This document shows positions 31,123 to 41,391 of a stretch of 64,000 bases of DNA, piece by piece. Source of the stretch: Flammeovirgaceae bacterium (GTDB lineage: Bacteria > Bacteroidota > Bacteroidia > Cytophagales > Cyclobacteriaceae); NCBI GenBank assembly GCA_016709845.1, contig JADJMA010000007.1:132081-196080 (forward strand), in the 5' to 3' direction. The position numbers were made by a program, and so were the translations under genes. Each line of letters opens with the position of its first letter. Positions within the stretch are counted from its first letter, which is position 1. Under the pieces are notes generated by a model, which saw only the letters and a list, made by a program, of their open reading frames with translations, was not told where the DNA came from and ran no database searches.

Positions 31123-31535
31123 CAACCCAATCAGAATATCTGGAGCATATAGGATTAGTCATTGACACCAAGGGAGGTCATCTTAAAATAGCTTTGATCG
31201 GATCCGGCTGTTCGGGTTGCCATAACAGTTTATGCATGTTGGGAAGTTCAAAAGCAAAAGAGATTGATTTAGTTTCTAATGAAAATAGCCTTCATGTCGG
31301 AGATGAGGTGCTTGTTAAAGTCAATCCCACATCAGGATATAAAGCTGTGATGCTTCTTTATATTTTTCCGTTTGTACTGATGATGTTGGCTCTATTCCTT
31401 GTGGCCAACGCAGGGTATAGCGAGGGGATGGCAGGACTAGTCTCATTATTTGTGCTACTTCCTTATTTTTTTATAATCTATCTGTTTAAAAAGAGTTTGG
31501 CAGGCCAATGCAATTTTGAAGTGATGAAAAGATGA
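31119..31535 (+). CDS. rseC: RseC/MucC-family membrane protein
   Basis: An intact 138-residue protein. The N-terminal soluble part has the Cys motif GSGCSGCHNSLC, followed by a beta-rich segment and two transmembrane helices (VMLLYIFPFVLMMLALFLV and a second at ~107-127). RseC-like proteins occur with Rnf/Rsx complexes, where in E. coli they help keep SoxR reduced. It is coupled by ATGA overlaps at both ends, to the unknown gene and to rnfB, and is thus an integral part of the Rnf operon. Confidence 0.85.
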   Translation: MTTQSEYLEHIGLVIDTKGGHLKIALIGSGCSGCHNSLCMLGSSKAKEIDLVSNENSLHVGDEVLVKVNPTSGYKAVMLLYIFPFVLMMLALFLVANAGYSEGMAGLVSLFVLLPYFFIIYLFKKSLAGQCNFEVMKR

Positions 31536-32476
31536 ATCAGGTTATACTCTATACGATTATCAGTTTAACAGCAATAGGAATATTAGCTGCTGTGGTAATT
31601 TATTTTGTCTCTAAAAAGTTTGCTGTACAAGAAGATGATCGGATAGCTAAAGTGGAAGCTGTACTGCCTAGTACAAATTGTGGCGGCTGCGGACACCCAG
31701 GCTGTCATGCTTTTGCTATAGCTGTAGTTGATGCGGGTGACCTTACAGTTTTGCATTGCCCGGTTGGTGGAAATGCGGTAATGAAACAAGTCGGTGACAT
31801 CCTGGGCATAAAAGCAGTAGAACGAGACCCTTACGTTGCAGTAGTCCGGTGTTCTGGATCGTTTGAATATCGAAAGAAGACCAATGTGTATGATGGTGCC
31901 GAGTCTTGCAAAATTGCAGCTGCCTTATACAGTGGAGATACGGGTTGTGCCTACGGATGTTTAGGTATGGCCGATTGTGTGGATGTCTGTGATTTTGAAG
32001 CCATGTACATGGATGAGAAGACAGGCCTGCCCGTGGTGATCGAAGATAAGTGTACAGCCTGCAACGCGTGTGTGAAGGAATGCCCAAAAGATATCCTACA
32101 ACTCTGGCCGATGGGCAAAAAAAACCAACGGGTTTATATTGCTTGTCTTAATGAAGAAAAAGGCAGCACCGCGCGCAAAGAATGTGCAGTAGCCTGCTCA
32201 GGTTGCAGCAAATGCTTTGAAGCTTGTCGCTACGATGCCATTACCATGAATAACAGCCTGGCGCTGATTGATCCGGAGAAATGCAAATTGTGTATGGAGT
32301 GTGTCGATACATGCGATGTTCACAATATCATTACGGCAAATGTAACTCCCGAAAAGATTCAGTCGGCCAATGAGCAGCGACTGAAGCGGGAAGAACGTGC
32401 CCGCAAAAAGAAAGAAGAAGAGAAACTTGCTGCGCAAGTGGAAAAACAAAAGGACGATGAAACTCCGCAAGAATAA
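31532..32476 (+). CDS. rnfB: Rnf complex subunit B (ferredoxin-type)
   Basis: An intact 314-residue subunit that receives electrons from ferredoxin or flavodoxin at the inner face of the membrane. One N-terminal membrane helix is followed by the signature cluster motif NCGGCGHPGCHAFA (near residue 50) and several 4Fe-4S ferredoxin motifs, among them CTACNACVKECP, CSGCSKCFEACR and CKLCMECVDTC. The tail is highly charged (Lys/Glu), longer than in E. coli RsxB. The end overlaps rnfC by 20 bp. Confidence 0.92.
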   Translation: MNQVILYTIISLTAIGILAAVVIYFVSKKFAVQEDDRIAKVEAVLPSTNCGGCGHPGCHAFAIAVVDAGDLTVLHCPVGGNAVMKQVGDILGIKAVERDPYVAVVRCSGSFEYRKKTNVYDGAESCKIAAALYSGDTGCAYGCLGMADCVDVCDFEAMYMDEKTGLPVVIEDKCTACNACVKECPKDILQLWPMGKKNQRVYIACLNEEKGSTARKECAVACSGCSKCFEACRYDAITMNNSLALIDPEKCKLCMECVDTCDVHNIITANVTPEKIQSANEQRLKREERARKKKEEEKLAAQVEKQKDDETPQE

Positions 32477-33662
32477 AACTTTTAAATTAGGTGGTGTTCA
32501 TCCGGACGATCAAAAAATTTCGGCTGGTATCGCTATTACACCTTTGCCTTTACCTAAAATCGTAACCATTCCGATTACCCAACACATTGGGGCACCCGCT
32601 AAAATTGTTGTACAGCGAGGCGATATGGTTAAAGTGGGTCAAATAATTGCCACACACGAAGGCTTTGTGTCTTCCAACATCCACGCATCGGCATCTGGTC
32701 GGGTGGGAGTAATAGAAGAAGTAATGGATAGCAGTGGGTTTAAACACACGGCTATCTCTATACGCGTAAAAGGTGATGATTGGGAAGAAAGCATTGACCG
32801 AAGCGAGACACTGGTAGAAGAAATTAAATCCGAGCCCAAGGAAATTGTAACCTGTATCATGAATGCTGGTGTAGTAGGCATGGGTGGTGCGGCCTTTCCA
32901 TCGCATGTAAAGCTAAGTGTGCCAGAAGGCAGGCACGTTGATTATTTGTTGATCAATGGCGTTGAATGTGAGCCCTACCTTACGGCCGATCATCGCATTA
33001 TGCTTGAAAGGCCCAGAGAGATTATTGTTGGAATTAAAATATTGATGAAGGCCTTAGGTGTTCAACACGCCATTATCGGAATTGAAGATAATAAACAAGA
33101 TGCCATTGAATTGTTTCAGAAATTGCTCAAGAAAGAATCGGGGATTACAGTCGAAGCACTCGCGGTGCAATATCCGCAAGGTGGAGAGAAGCAGTTGATT
33201 CAGGCGTTGTTGAATCGCGAAGTTCCTTCTGGTGGTCTTCCCTCTGATGTTGGGGTGATTGTTCATAACGTGGAACGACTTATGCGATCTATCAGGCCGT
33301 GCAAAAAACAAACCGTTAATTGAGCGCGTGGTTACTGTTACTGGAAAATCCGTTAAGCAACCATCCAACTTTTTGGAAAAGGAACTTCGGGTATTTTACT
33401 AATACCCAAAGACGAAGCCAGCCGCGCGGAAGTATATAATTGTTTGCATTGTGGTAAGTGTATTGAAGCCTGCCCTATGGGTCTCGAGCCGTATCGGTTA
33501 TTGCTTATGTCAAAGAAGGGAAATAGTCAGCGAGCTAAAGAAGAACATATTCTGGATTGTATTGAATGCGGTTCGTGCTCTTTTGTTTGCCCTTCCAATC
33601 GACCTATTCTGGATTATATCCGGTTGGGTAAAACACAAATCAGAAAAGAGAAGAAAGTATGA
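32457..33662 (+). CDS. rnfC: Rnf complex subunit C (NADH/FMN-binding), with an internal gap
   Basis: RnfC binds FMN and NAD and carries two 4Fe-4S clusters. ATG 32457 gives MKLRKNKTFKLGGVHPDD, the family start. The barrel-sandwich N-terminus, the Nuo51-like domain GVVGMGGAAFPSHVKL and the SLBB start GVIVHNVGTT are present. The frame shifts near 33275 (GTTYAIYQAVQ restored), then TVTGKSVKQPSNFLEK runs directly into GTSGILLIPKDEA (33390). About 55-60 residues normally lie between these, including the GGPMMG segment. C-terminal cluster motifs are LHCGKCIEACPMGLEPY and IECGSCSFVCPSNRP. Stop and rnfD start overlap (ATGA). Confidence 0.9.
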
Positions 33663-34659
33663 GCGATAATCTTCTTACCGTTTCACCCTCGCCCCATGTA
33701 CACACCGAGCTTACAGTGCCCCAAATTATGCGCGGTGTTATTATCGCTATGGTACCAGCACTACTTTTTTCAATTTATAATTTTGGGATAAGCGCACTCT
33801 ATGTTTCTTCTTATCCGTATTCTTTTGTGTAGGCATTGAGTACGGAATTTCAAGGTATCTGCTAAAGCGTGCCAGTTCGATATACGATGGATCGGCTGTT
33901 ATCACAGGGTTGCTGTTGGCATTCAATGTGCCCAGCAACTTGCCCTGGTATATTATTTTTATTGGAAGCGCAGTTTCTATCGGAATTGCTAAAATGAGTT
34001 TTGGTGGTTTAGGAAACAATCCATTCAATCCGGCTTTAGTGGGTCGCGTATTTTTACTCTTATCGTTTCCGGTTCAAATGACTTCATGGCCTGTTAAAGG
34101 AGCGAGTTTATCATTCGATGCGGTAACCAATGCAACACCACTTGGCATGTTAAAAGAAGGAGTAAATGCGGGTACTTCTGTAGATGTGTTAATGCGTGAC
34201 ATGCCTTCGTATGCCGATTTCTTTTTTGGAATGCAATCGGGCAGTCTTGGGGAAGTATCGGCATTTGCGATTTTACTTGGATTGATATACATGATATATC
34301 GCAAAATAATTACCTGGCATATTCCCGTATCGATGCTAGTGACCATTGCAGTATTGACTGGATTATTTTGGTTGCTGAACCCCGCTAAATATGTGAGTCC
34401 GCTATTTCATTTGTTAACCGGTGGCATTATGCTAGGCGCAGTATTTATGGCTACCGACTATGTAACCTCGCCCTTTACGCATCGCGGAATGATTCTATTT
34501 GGTGTGGGTATAGGCGTACTAACTGTTTTAATCCGCCTCTTTGGAAGTTATCCGGAAGGCGTTTCGTTTGCTATTTTGATTATGAACGCTTTCGTACCTA
34601 TGATCAATAAGTATGTCAAAGAACCCCGATATGGTGCCAGAACAAAAAAGAGTAAGTAA
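33659..34659 (+). CDS. rnfD: Rnf complex subunit D
   Basis: A polytopic membrane subunit with covalently bound FMN. ATG 33659 overlaps the rnfC stop. The N-terminus SPSPHVHTELTVPQIMRGVI is diagnostic. The frame shifts near 33805 (a short T/C run; GIEYGISRYLLKRASS follows). After it come NNPFNPALVGRVFLLLSFP and the flavinylation-type motif SFDAVTNATPLG, whose Thr is the expected FMN-linked residue. The total of ~333 residues is normal. Confidence 0.9.
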
Positions 34660-34673
34660 AGATTATAAGTAAA

Positions 34674-35267
34674 ATGGCTACAATAAAATCTACCTTCTTA
34701 AACTTAGTCATTACCCTGGCGGTAATTACGCTGGTGGGTAGCTTGGCGTTAGGCTATGTTTTTCAATGGACGAAAGAGCCCATCGCGAAAGCACAAATGG
34801 AGAAACAGTTACGGGCAATCGAAGCCGTTGTAAAAGGCTATGACAATAATCCGGTTACAGAAAAATTTAAAGTGGCCACCCCGGATGGATCGGATAGCCT
34901 AGAATTTTTTCCAGCAAAGAAAGGCGGTCAATTAATTGGGATGGCGGTAAAAACGAAATCAAGTAAAGGGTATGCTGGAGATATCTGGTTAATGATTGGA
35001 TTTAATATGCAAGGCGAGATACAGCGGGCTGTAGTTATTGAACACAAAGAAACACCGGGGCTAGGATCAAAAATGACTGGTGCGAAATTTCTTGATCAAT
35101 TTTTAAATAAAAATCCAGGATCAACTAATCTTAAGGTTAAGAAAGATGGTGGTAGCATCGATGCGATTACAGGTGCCACCATTAGTTCACGCGCATTTTC
35201 AGAAGCAGTTCAGCGGGCTTACGAAACATTTCAATCTATGAATTATGGCAACGCAGCTAAGCAATAA
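34674..35267 (+). CDS. rnfG: Rnf complex subunit G
   Basis: An intact 197-residue subunit: one N-terminal membrane helix (LVITLAVITLVGSLALGYV) and a periplasmic FMN domain with the flavinylation motif DAITGATISSRAF near residue 165, where Thr carries FMN. HKETPGLGSKM is also typical of NqrC/RnfG. The 3' end overlaps rnfE by 23 bp. Confidence 0.92.
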   Translation: MATIKSTFLNLVITLAVITLVGSLALGYVFQWTKEPIAKAQMEKQLRAIEAVVKGYDNNPVTEKFKVATPDGSDSLEFFPAKKGGQLIGMAVKTKSSKGYAGDIWLMIGFNMQGEIQRAVVIEHKETPGLGSKMTGAKFLDQFLNKNPGSTNLKVKKDGGSIDAITGATISSRAFSEAVQRAYETFQSMNYGNAAKQ

Positions 35268-35853
35268 AGAAAACTTTTTGAAGGTCATCATCCGCGAGAA
35301 TCCGGTGTTTGTGATTTTACTTGGACTATGCCCAACGCTGGGCGTTACCTCATCGGCTGTCAATGGGTTAGGAATGGGCATTGCTACTTTGTTTGTGTTG
35401 GTCATGTCGAATTCAGCGATCTCTTTGGTGAAGAATCTGATTCCCGATAAGGTGCGCATACCTGCTTTTATTGTAATCATCGCTTCGTTTGTAACGGTCG
35501 TTCAATTATTAATGGCAGCCTACACACCTGCCTTAAATGAGCAACTTGGCATATTTATTCCACTCATTGTTGTGAATTGTATTGTACTGGGTCGCGCAGA
35601 AGCTTTTGCTTCACGAAATACATTATGGGCAAGCACCCTCGATGGACTAGGTATGGGTATAGGATTTACCTTCGCACTTACTTTGCTTGGAAGCATTCGC
35701 GAGTTGTTGGGCAGCCTTTCCATTTTTGGGTTTAAGTTGTTTGATGCCGATGGTATGTTGGTTTTTGTTTTGGCACCGGGCGCTTTTATTACACTTGGGT
35801 TTATAATTGCGACTATGGCCTGGATGAAAAGAAAGAAAACTGTAAAACATTAA
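35245..35853 (+). CDS. rnfE: Rnf complex subunit E
   Basis: An intact 202-residue membrane subunit related to NqrD. Signature segments are ENPVFVILLGLCPTLGVTSS (with the conserved Cys), VNCIVLGRAEAFAS and GIGFTFALTLLGSIRELLG, spread over six membrane helices. RnfE and RnfA form the pseudo-symmetric ion-channel pair that holds a 2Fe-2S cluster between them. Confidence 0.92.
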   Translation: MATQLSNKENFLKVIIRENPVFVILLGLCPTLGVTSSAVNGLGMGIATLFVLVMSNSAISLVKNLIPDKVRIPAFIVIIASFVTVVQLLMAAYTPALNEQLGIFIPLIVVNCIVLGRAEAFASRNTLWASTLDGLGMGIGFTFALTLLGSIRELLGSLSIFGFKLFDADGMLVFVLAPGAFITLGFIIATMAWMKRKKTVKH

Positions 35854-35863
35854 TTGATCGATT

Positions 35864-36436
35864 ATGGAATACCTCGTTATTATAATCTCTACCATTTTCA
35901 TTAACAATATTGTTCTAGCAAAGTTCTTAGGTATTTGCCCATTCCTGGGAGTTTCGAAAAACACTTCCACAGCAATAGGCATGGGTGGCGCTGTAATTTT
36001 TGTAATGACCATTTCAACCATTATGACCTATCTGGTACAACATTATATTCTTATCCCGCTCAACATTGCTTATATGCAAACGGTAACCTACATTTTGGTG
36101 ATCGCTTTTTTGGTACAGGTAGTAGAGATCGTTTTGAAAAAAGTAAGCCCTGACTTATACCAGGCCTTAGGCGTGTACTTACCATTAATAACCACCAACT
36201 GTACCATTTTAGGCGTGGCTATTTTAGTCATTCAAAACGAGTTTAATCTATTTCAGAGCGTAGTTTTTGCAATTGGTAATTCAGTGGGATTTACATTAGC
36301 CATTACCATCTTTTCCAGCTTACGAGAACAGCTGGACATGTCTGATCTTCCTGAATCTATGCAAGGCATACCGGCAGCGTTAATCACAGCCAGTATCTTA
36401 TCCATGGCCTTTATGGGCTTTGCAGGATTAGTTTGA
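35864..36436 (+). CDS. rnfA: Rnf complex subunit A
   Basis: An intact 190-residue membrane subunit related to NqrE, with NNIVLAKFLGICPFLGVSKN (conserved Cys), VYLPLITTNCTILGVAIL and IFSSLREQLDMSDLP. It is the last gene of the operon; an inverted repeat follows 16 bp downstream. Confidence 0.92.
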   Translation: MEYLVIIISTIFINNIVLAKFLGICPFLGVSKNTSTAIGMGGAVIFVMTISTIMTYLVQHYILIPLNIAYMQTVTYILVIAFLVQVVEIVLKKVSPDLYQALGVYLPLITTNCTILGVAILVIQNEFNLFQSVVFAIGNSVGFTLAITIFSSLREQLDMSDLPESMQGIPAALITASILSMAFMGFAGLV

Positions 36437-36452
36437 TCTTCGATTTTTAAAT

Positions 36453-36487
36453 ATTTATGGAGTTCCAAACTTTGGAACTCCATAAAT
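36453..36487. terminator. inverted repeat between rnfA and nrdJ
   Basis: ATTTATGGAGTTCCAAA/TTTGGAACTCCATAAAT, a near-perfect palindrome with almost no loop, between convergent genes. It lacks a clear T-run on either side but is positioned to end both transcripts. Confidence 0.7.
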
Positions 36488-36506
36488 AACTAATGAGAAA
36501 TTCTTC

Positions 36507-38040
36507 TTAAACTAACTGACAGGCACCCCCGGCACAAGCGGCTTCAGCCTTATGATCGGTCTCATCATCGGTTTCGTAAACGTGGGTTAGGTCAATTGAC
36601 TTCAAACTTTTTCTCAAGACGCATAAAATCTTCTTTAGCAATATCTTCGAAAGGTGCTTGCTTATAATTGCCATTGTCGAATGGCAGCACGCTTAATCCA
36701 TTATAAGAAGCTTTATTCTCCCACATCCAGACACCCACAGCTTCCCAATCACCATCAGGAATTGAAACAGTGGCCGAAACATTGTTAGCATTGTTGCCTC
36801 TTCTAAAACCATTACGCACCCATTCCGCATTAAACTTTTTGATTCGTTCTAATAAATCAAGTGTACTTTCTGTTCGTAAAATACTTCCGCTAGGAGCTTT
36901 TTGTGGCATGCATATAATTGCCTGCTTTTTATTTAGCATATCATCTTCTAATAATTCAGGATGAGCTATCCGTAAGTATTCGTACAGCGCTTCGTTTTTG
37001 CCAATGCGAATTCGTCTGATGTAATAATCGTTATGCCAGGCATGAATGCCAGAGCTGGTTCCTAAAACCAGCGAAGAAGTGCCCGAAGGTTTGATGGTAG
37101 TGCAGCGTGCTGCGAATTGTATTCCAATGGCTGAAGAGGTGTCGAGATTAACATGCTTCACTTCCTGGGCTGTTTCGTTTAAATCGAGTTTGGCAACACG
37201 ACCGCTGGCAATGCCCGTCATCCCTACACCAATCAGCGCATCTTGTTCAGTTGTGGTTTTCCAGACTTCGCGGAGATAATGAAAATTAGTGAAGCCTGCT
37301 TGTAACGTACCTAAGTAAGATGCTACCCGTGCTCGGGCATTCAATTCATCCTGTGTTTCAACATCCGACACATTAACTTCACATAGATTGCAAAATTGAA
37401 ATGGTCGTAAGGCAATTTCACAGCATGGGTTAGTGCCCCAATCGGTATCGTTAGTAAAGTAGAATCCGGGTTCTCCGGAGCCTGACAATTCAATCTTTTT
37501 CCATAACTGAAGAAATTCATTTTGTGTGATGTTATCTCTTTGCAGAACCACCGAATTGTTAGCTCTACCGCGTTGCTCATTCAACTCCCACCAGTTGCCA
37601 TATTTGCAAGTAAGCATTTCTTCATCCTCATAGAGAATAGCGAAATCATAGCCGACCTGCGAATACCACCGGCTAACACCGCATTGGCCAGGTAACACAT
37701 CAGATCATGACATTCTAATGGCGTAAGTTTTTCGCCATCTTCTTTACGATCTAATAGTGCCCACCGGAAGGTAAGCACAGTTATAAATGCGTGAGTTATT
37801 TCTGGCAATAGCAGTTCCTGCAAATTGCATAGCACGCATGGACGGCAGCACTTTTCTATTTCGTACCCACTGCATGGCTTCTTCAATCTCCTGGCTTTGA
37901 TGCGGATACTTCTCTGTCATCATGTGCTGATATCTTGTACAGATTTCATCCCAGGTTTCTCTTCGCTTTTGTTCAGGTAAATACCGGGCGTATTTCATGT
38001 ACACAACAATGTCGCTGAGGATTTGTTGATTAAGTTCCAT
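36507..38040 (-). CDS. nrdJ: adenosylcobalamin-dependent (class II) ribonucleotide reductase, with an internal gap
   Basis: Makes deoxyribonucleotides with a B12-generated thiyl radical and needs no oxygen. Read on the minus strand from 38040: MELNQQILSDIVVYMKYARYLPE, VLPSMRAMQFAG, SRIYNCAYLPV, then after a gap and frameshifts near 37760 and 37625 LTPLECHDLMCYLANAVLAGGIRRSA, NWWELNEQRGRANNSV, the active-site NPCCEIALRPFQFCNLCEVNV, TIKPSGTSSLVLGTSSGIHAWHND, and after a shift near 36596 the redox tail CAGGACQLV. Between NCAYLPV (37765) and the DGEKLTPLE block about 125 residues expected for this family are missing, including the GGTGVGYSV region. It converges on rnfA. A candidate Fnr-type site lies upstream. 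Confidence 0.88.
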
Positions 38041-38118
38041 AGTGGTTGGTAGTTAAAAGGTTAAAAGATTAAAAAATGACAACGGAACAAGTATCAGAAC
38101 TTTCTCATTCAAATTATA

Positions 38119-38130
38119 TGATTTTTGTCA
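38119..38130. promoter_or_regulatory. candidate Crp/Fnr-type site upstream of nrdJ
   Basis: TGATTTTTGTCA (plus strand) has the TGA-N6-TCA core and is identical to the site at 52263-52274. It lies 79 bp upstream of the nrdJ start. On the minus strand a TATAATTTG element follows it immediately. Confidence 0.45.
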
Positions 38131-38195
38131 GGATCCATGAGATAGATCCCACTAAGTATTGAATCTGAGTTTTGACAGTAACTCCAAAGAGAAGA

Positions 38196-39246
38196 TTATT
38201 TGACCTCCCAGTAGCTGCCCCCAAGCAGCAATGATTCTAAATTGCCAACTCCTTTTGTTTCAACCTCATGCTGAATTTGTTCTACCACACGCTCTTCATA
38301 CGGACTGCGATCAAGATTTTGCAAAGTACCCATGGGCCGTGGTAAGGTTTCTGAGTAAGTCATATTGGCGAGTATGAAAGCCAGGGTTGAGTCCTTTTCA
38401 TTGTGCACAAGCACGTCACTTATACTGTGGCCACTCTCATTTAGATCAATTACGGTGGGTGTGTAGCCTTCTAATTTGATTCCCTTATCTTTTTTCTTTC
38501 CGAATACAAGGGGCATATCATGTTCTAACCATACGGTATGATCTTCGTTCGTTTCTCTATTTGTGTATAGATCGAAAGCGCCATCGTTAAAGATTCTACA
38601 ATTTGTATAAATCTCAACAAACGAGAATCCCTTATGTTGATGGGCTTTGAGTAACAATTGCTGCAACTGCGCTCGGTCTTTATCGTGCCCGCGAGCTACA
38701 AAGGTTGCGCTAGCACCTAACGCAAGCGACACGGGATTAAATGGATCGTCTAATGCACCAAGCGGTGATGACTTTGTAATCTGGCCGCGATGCGAAGTAG
38801 GAGAGTACTGACCCTTGGTAAGTGAATACACTTCGTTATTAAACATGAGTACATTCATATCTACATTTCTACGACACGCGTGAATAAAGTGATTGCCACC
38901 GATACTCATATTATCGCCATCACCCGTTACAACCCAAACGCTAATGTCTGGTCTCGCAATTTTTAATCCGCTGGCAATGGGTAGTGCTCTTCCATGAATT
39001 CCATGAAAACCATAGGTATCCATGTAATAAGGAAAACGACCCGAACAACCGATACCTGAAATGAAGGCTATCTTTTTCCTTGGGGATACCTAATTCGGGC
39101 ATCAATTTCTGGGCGGGAGATAGTACGGATAAAGCTCCGCAGCCCGTACACCAGCGCACATCCACAGAAGGCTTAAAATCTTTTGGCGTATAGTTGGTAT
39201 CACCACTATGTGGTTTTTCGAGCATCTCATCAATAAGTGTTTTCAT
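38196..39246 (-). CDS. korB: 2-oxoglutarate:ferredoxin oxidoreductase subunit beta
   Basis: The TPP-binding subunit of a 2-oxoacid:acceptor oxidoreductase. Minus-strand start MKTLIDEMLEKPHSGDTNYTPKD, then VDVRWCTGCGALSVL, where the family has WCPGCG (Pro replaced by Thr, one base change). A frameshift near 39065 separates it from FPYYMDTYGFHGIHGRALPIASGLK and the TPP motif VVTGDGDNMSIGGNHFIHACRRN. NNEVYSLTKGQYSPTS is the expected metal/TPP site. Length ~349 residues. It follows korA by 11 bp in one operon. Confidence 0.88.
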
Positions 39247-39257
39247 GTTATCTCTTT

Positions 39258-41140
39258 TTATAAATCTACAGGGATATCTAATTTATTCTCTGGCCATTTC
39301 TTTATGTTGTCCATGGTAAGAAGTACCATTAGTTTTTCTTCCAGTTCAATGGACTTAAAAGGCTTGCCTTGTACTTTGTTAATCCCAATAACGGGCTTCA
39401 GATATTTTGCCTGGATAAGATTTTTTAATTGGCCTAAGTTTAACTCTGGAATTACAACCCGCTCAAAACGATGTAACACATCGCCCAGATTTTTTGGGAA
39501 TGGATTCAAATACCGAAGGTTGGCGAACGATAAATTATAGCCAGCCGCTTTCAATTTTAGTACTGCAGATTTGGCTGCGCCATAGGTACTACCCCAACTT
39601 AGTAATAATATATCGCCTTCGGGTTCGCCCATTACTTCCAATTCTGGAATGTCATTGGCAATACCATCAATTTTTTTCTGGCGTAACTCAACCATTTTTT
39701 GATGATTGCTCGGATCGTGACTGACCACGCCACTTCCGTCTTCTTTTTCTAATCCGCCAATGCGATGTTCCATGCCCTGCATGCCGGGTATAGCCCACAA
39801 TCGGCTAAGTGTTTCTGGATTTCGCAGATAAGGTTTAAAGGTGGATGGATCAGTAGCGAAGTTTGGTTCTATTTCTGCCAGCTTGTCAAGTTCTGGTATC
39901 CGCCAAGGCTCAGAAGATTGTCCGATATATCCATCAGTAAGCAACATTACTGGCGTCATGTATTTTAAGGCTATCCGTGCGGCTTCCATCGTCATATTAA
40001 AGCAATCGGCTGATCCTGAAGCGGCTAAAACAGGTAAGGGTGCTTCGCCATGGCGACCATACATGGCTTGCATCAGGTCACTTTGTTCTGTTTTGGTGGG
40101 CAAACCCGTTGACGGACCAGCACGCATAACATCAACAATTATTAAAGGCAATTCAGTCATTACTGCCAGCCCGATCGCTTCAGTCTTTAAGGAAAGTCCG
40201 GGTCCGCTTGTTGTAGTTACTGCGAGGCTTCCGCCAAAGGCAGCACCCATTGCACTCGTGATTGCTGCAATCTCATCTTCGGCTTGTAAATGTTTTACCC
40301 CATACTTTTTATAACCAGAAATAGCATGCAAGATATCGGTGGCAGGTGTAATAGGATAAGAGCCTAGAAAGAGCGGTAGCTTTGCTTTGGTGGCTGCTAC
40401 AACTAAACCAAGAGCAACCGCTTGATTGCCGGTAATGCTGCGATATTTACCCGGAGGAAGGTCAGACTTATCAACTATATATTGTTTCCTAAACTCCGGA
40501 TTCTTTTCGGCATAGTTCCAACCGCCTTGCAGTGAATGTACGTTGGCAAGAACTAAATCTTCTTTGTCTTTAAACTTTTTATTAATCCAGTTTACGGTTG
40601 GCTCAAGGGGTCTGTTGAATAGCCAATACGTAATGCCCAAGGCAAAAATATTCTTTGTGCGCTGTATTATTTTTGATGGAATATCCAGTTCAATGAATGC
40701 TTTTTCAATTCATCCGTCATGTTTATTCAAAGACATGAAAGTTTTTTACTGTATCATCCTCTAAAGGATTTTTCGTATAGCCCGCCAGTTTAAGATTACG
40801 GTCATCAAACCCTTCGGTGTCCACAATAATAATCCCTTGTTCACGAACATTTGCTAAATTCACTTTCAACGAAGCTGCGTTCATCGCAACGAGCACATCT
40901 ACAAAGTCGCCTGTGGTATTAATATGGCGGGTTCCAAAGTGCACTTGAAAGGCGCTGACGCCATAGAGTGTTCCTTCCGGAGCTCGAATTTCCGATGGGA
41001 AATCCGGAAAAGTATTTACTTCATTTCCAGCAAAGCCAGAAGTATCCGAAAATTGGGTTCCAACTAATTGCATCCCGTCACCCGAGTCTCCCGGCAAACC
41101 GAATCGTTACCTCCTCCAAATGTTCAATTAACTTATCCAT
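39258..41140 (-). CDS. korA: 2-oxoglutarate:ferredoxin oxidoreductase subunit alpha (fused gamma domain)
   Basis: About 627 residues. From ATG 41140 the N-terminal gamma domain reads MDKLIEHLEEVTIRFAG and GDSGDGMQLVGTQFSDTSG, with frameshifts near 41095 and in 40640-40735. The alpha part is one long frame: SITGNQAVALGLVVAATKAKLPL, GSYPITPATDILHAI, AAFGGSLAVTTTSGPGLSLK and MRAGPSTGLPTKTEQSD. With KorB it oxidises 2-oxoglutarate to succinyl-CoA and reduces ferredoxin or flavodoxin in the cytoplasm. The gene lies beside the nifJ-rnf and nrdJ genes, and a candidate Fnr-type site is 55 bp upstream. Confidence 0.9.
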
Positions 41141-41194
41141 GGCGATATTTTTTTATTGATGGGATAAGTTTGGTAAATTATAGTCTTCAATCTA

Positions 41195-41206
41195 TGATTT
41201 ATGTCA
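41195..41206. promoter_or_regulatory. candidate Crp/Fnr-type site upstream of korA
   Basis: TGATTTATGTCA, extended to ATGA-N6-TCAT symmetry. On the minus strand the palindrome end lies 14 bp before a TAATTTA -7-like element, the same spacing as at the DUF4136 promoter (52263-52297). It is 55 bp from the korA start codon. The rest of the 41141-41391 gap holds no supported gene. Confidence 0.5.
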
Positions 41207-41391
41207 TGTAGATGAATGATAAAAGACGAATAGAATTTGTGATCTTTTGATTTTATCACTTGGATTTGGAGAATCTCAGTACTATAAAATAAAGGTCATA
41301 TCGGAATTGAATTTGAGGGGCTTAATCTTGGCGAACAAGAAGGTATACTCGCCACGAAGGCATTACTAGAAGAGACAATTAAACAGTTAAC

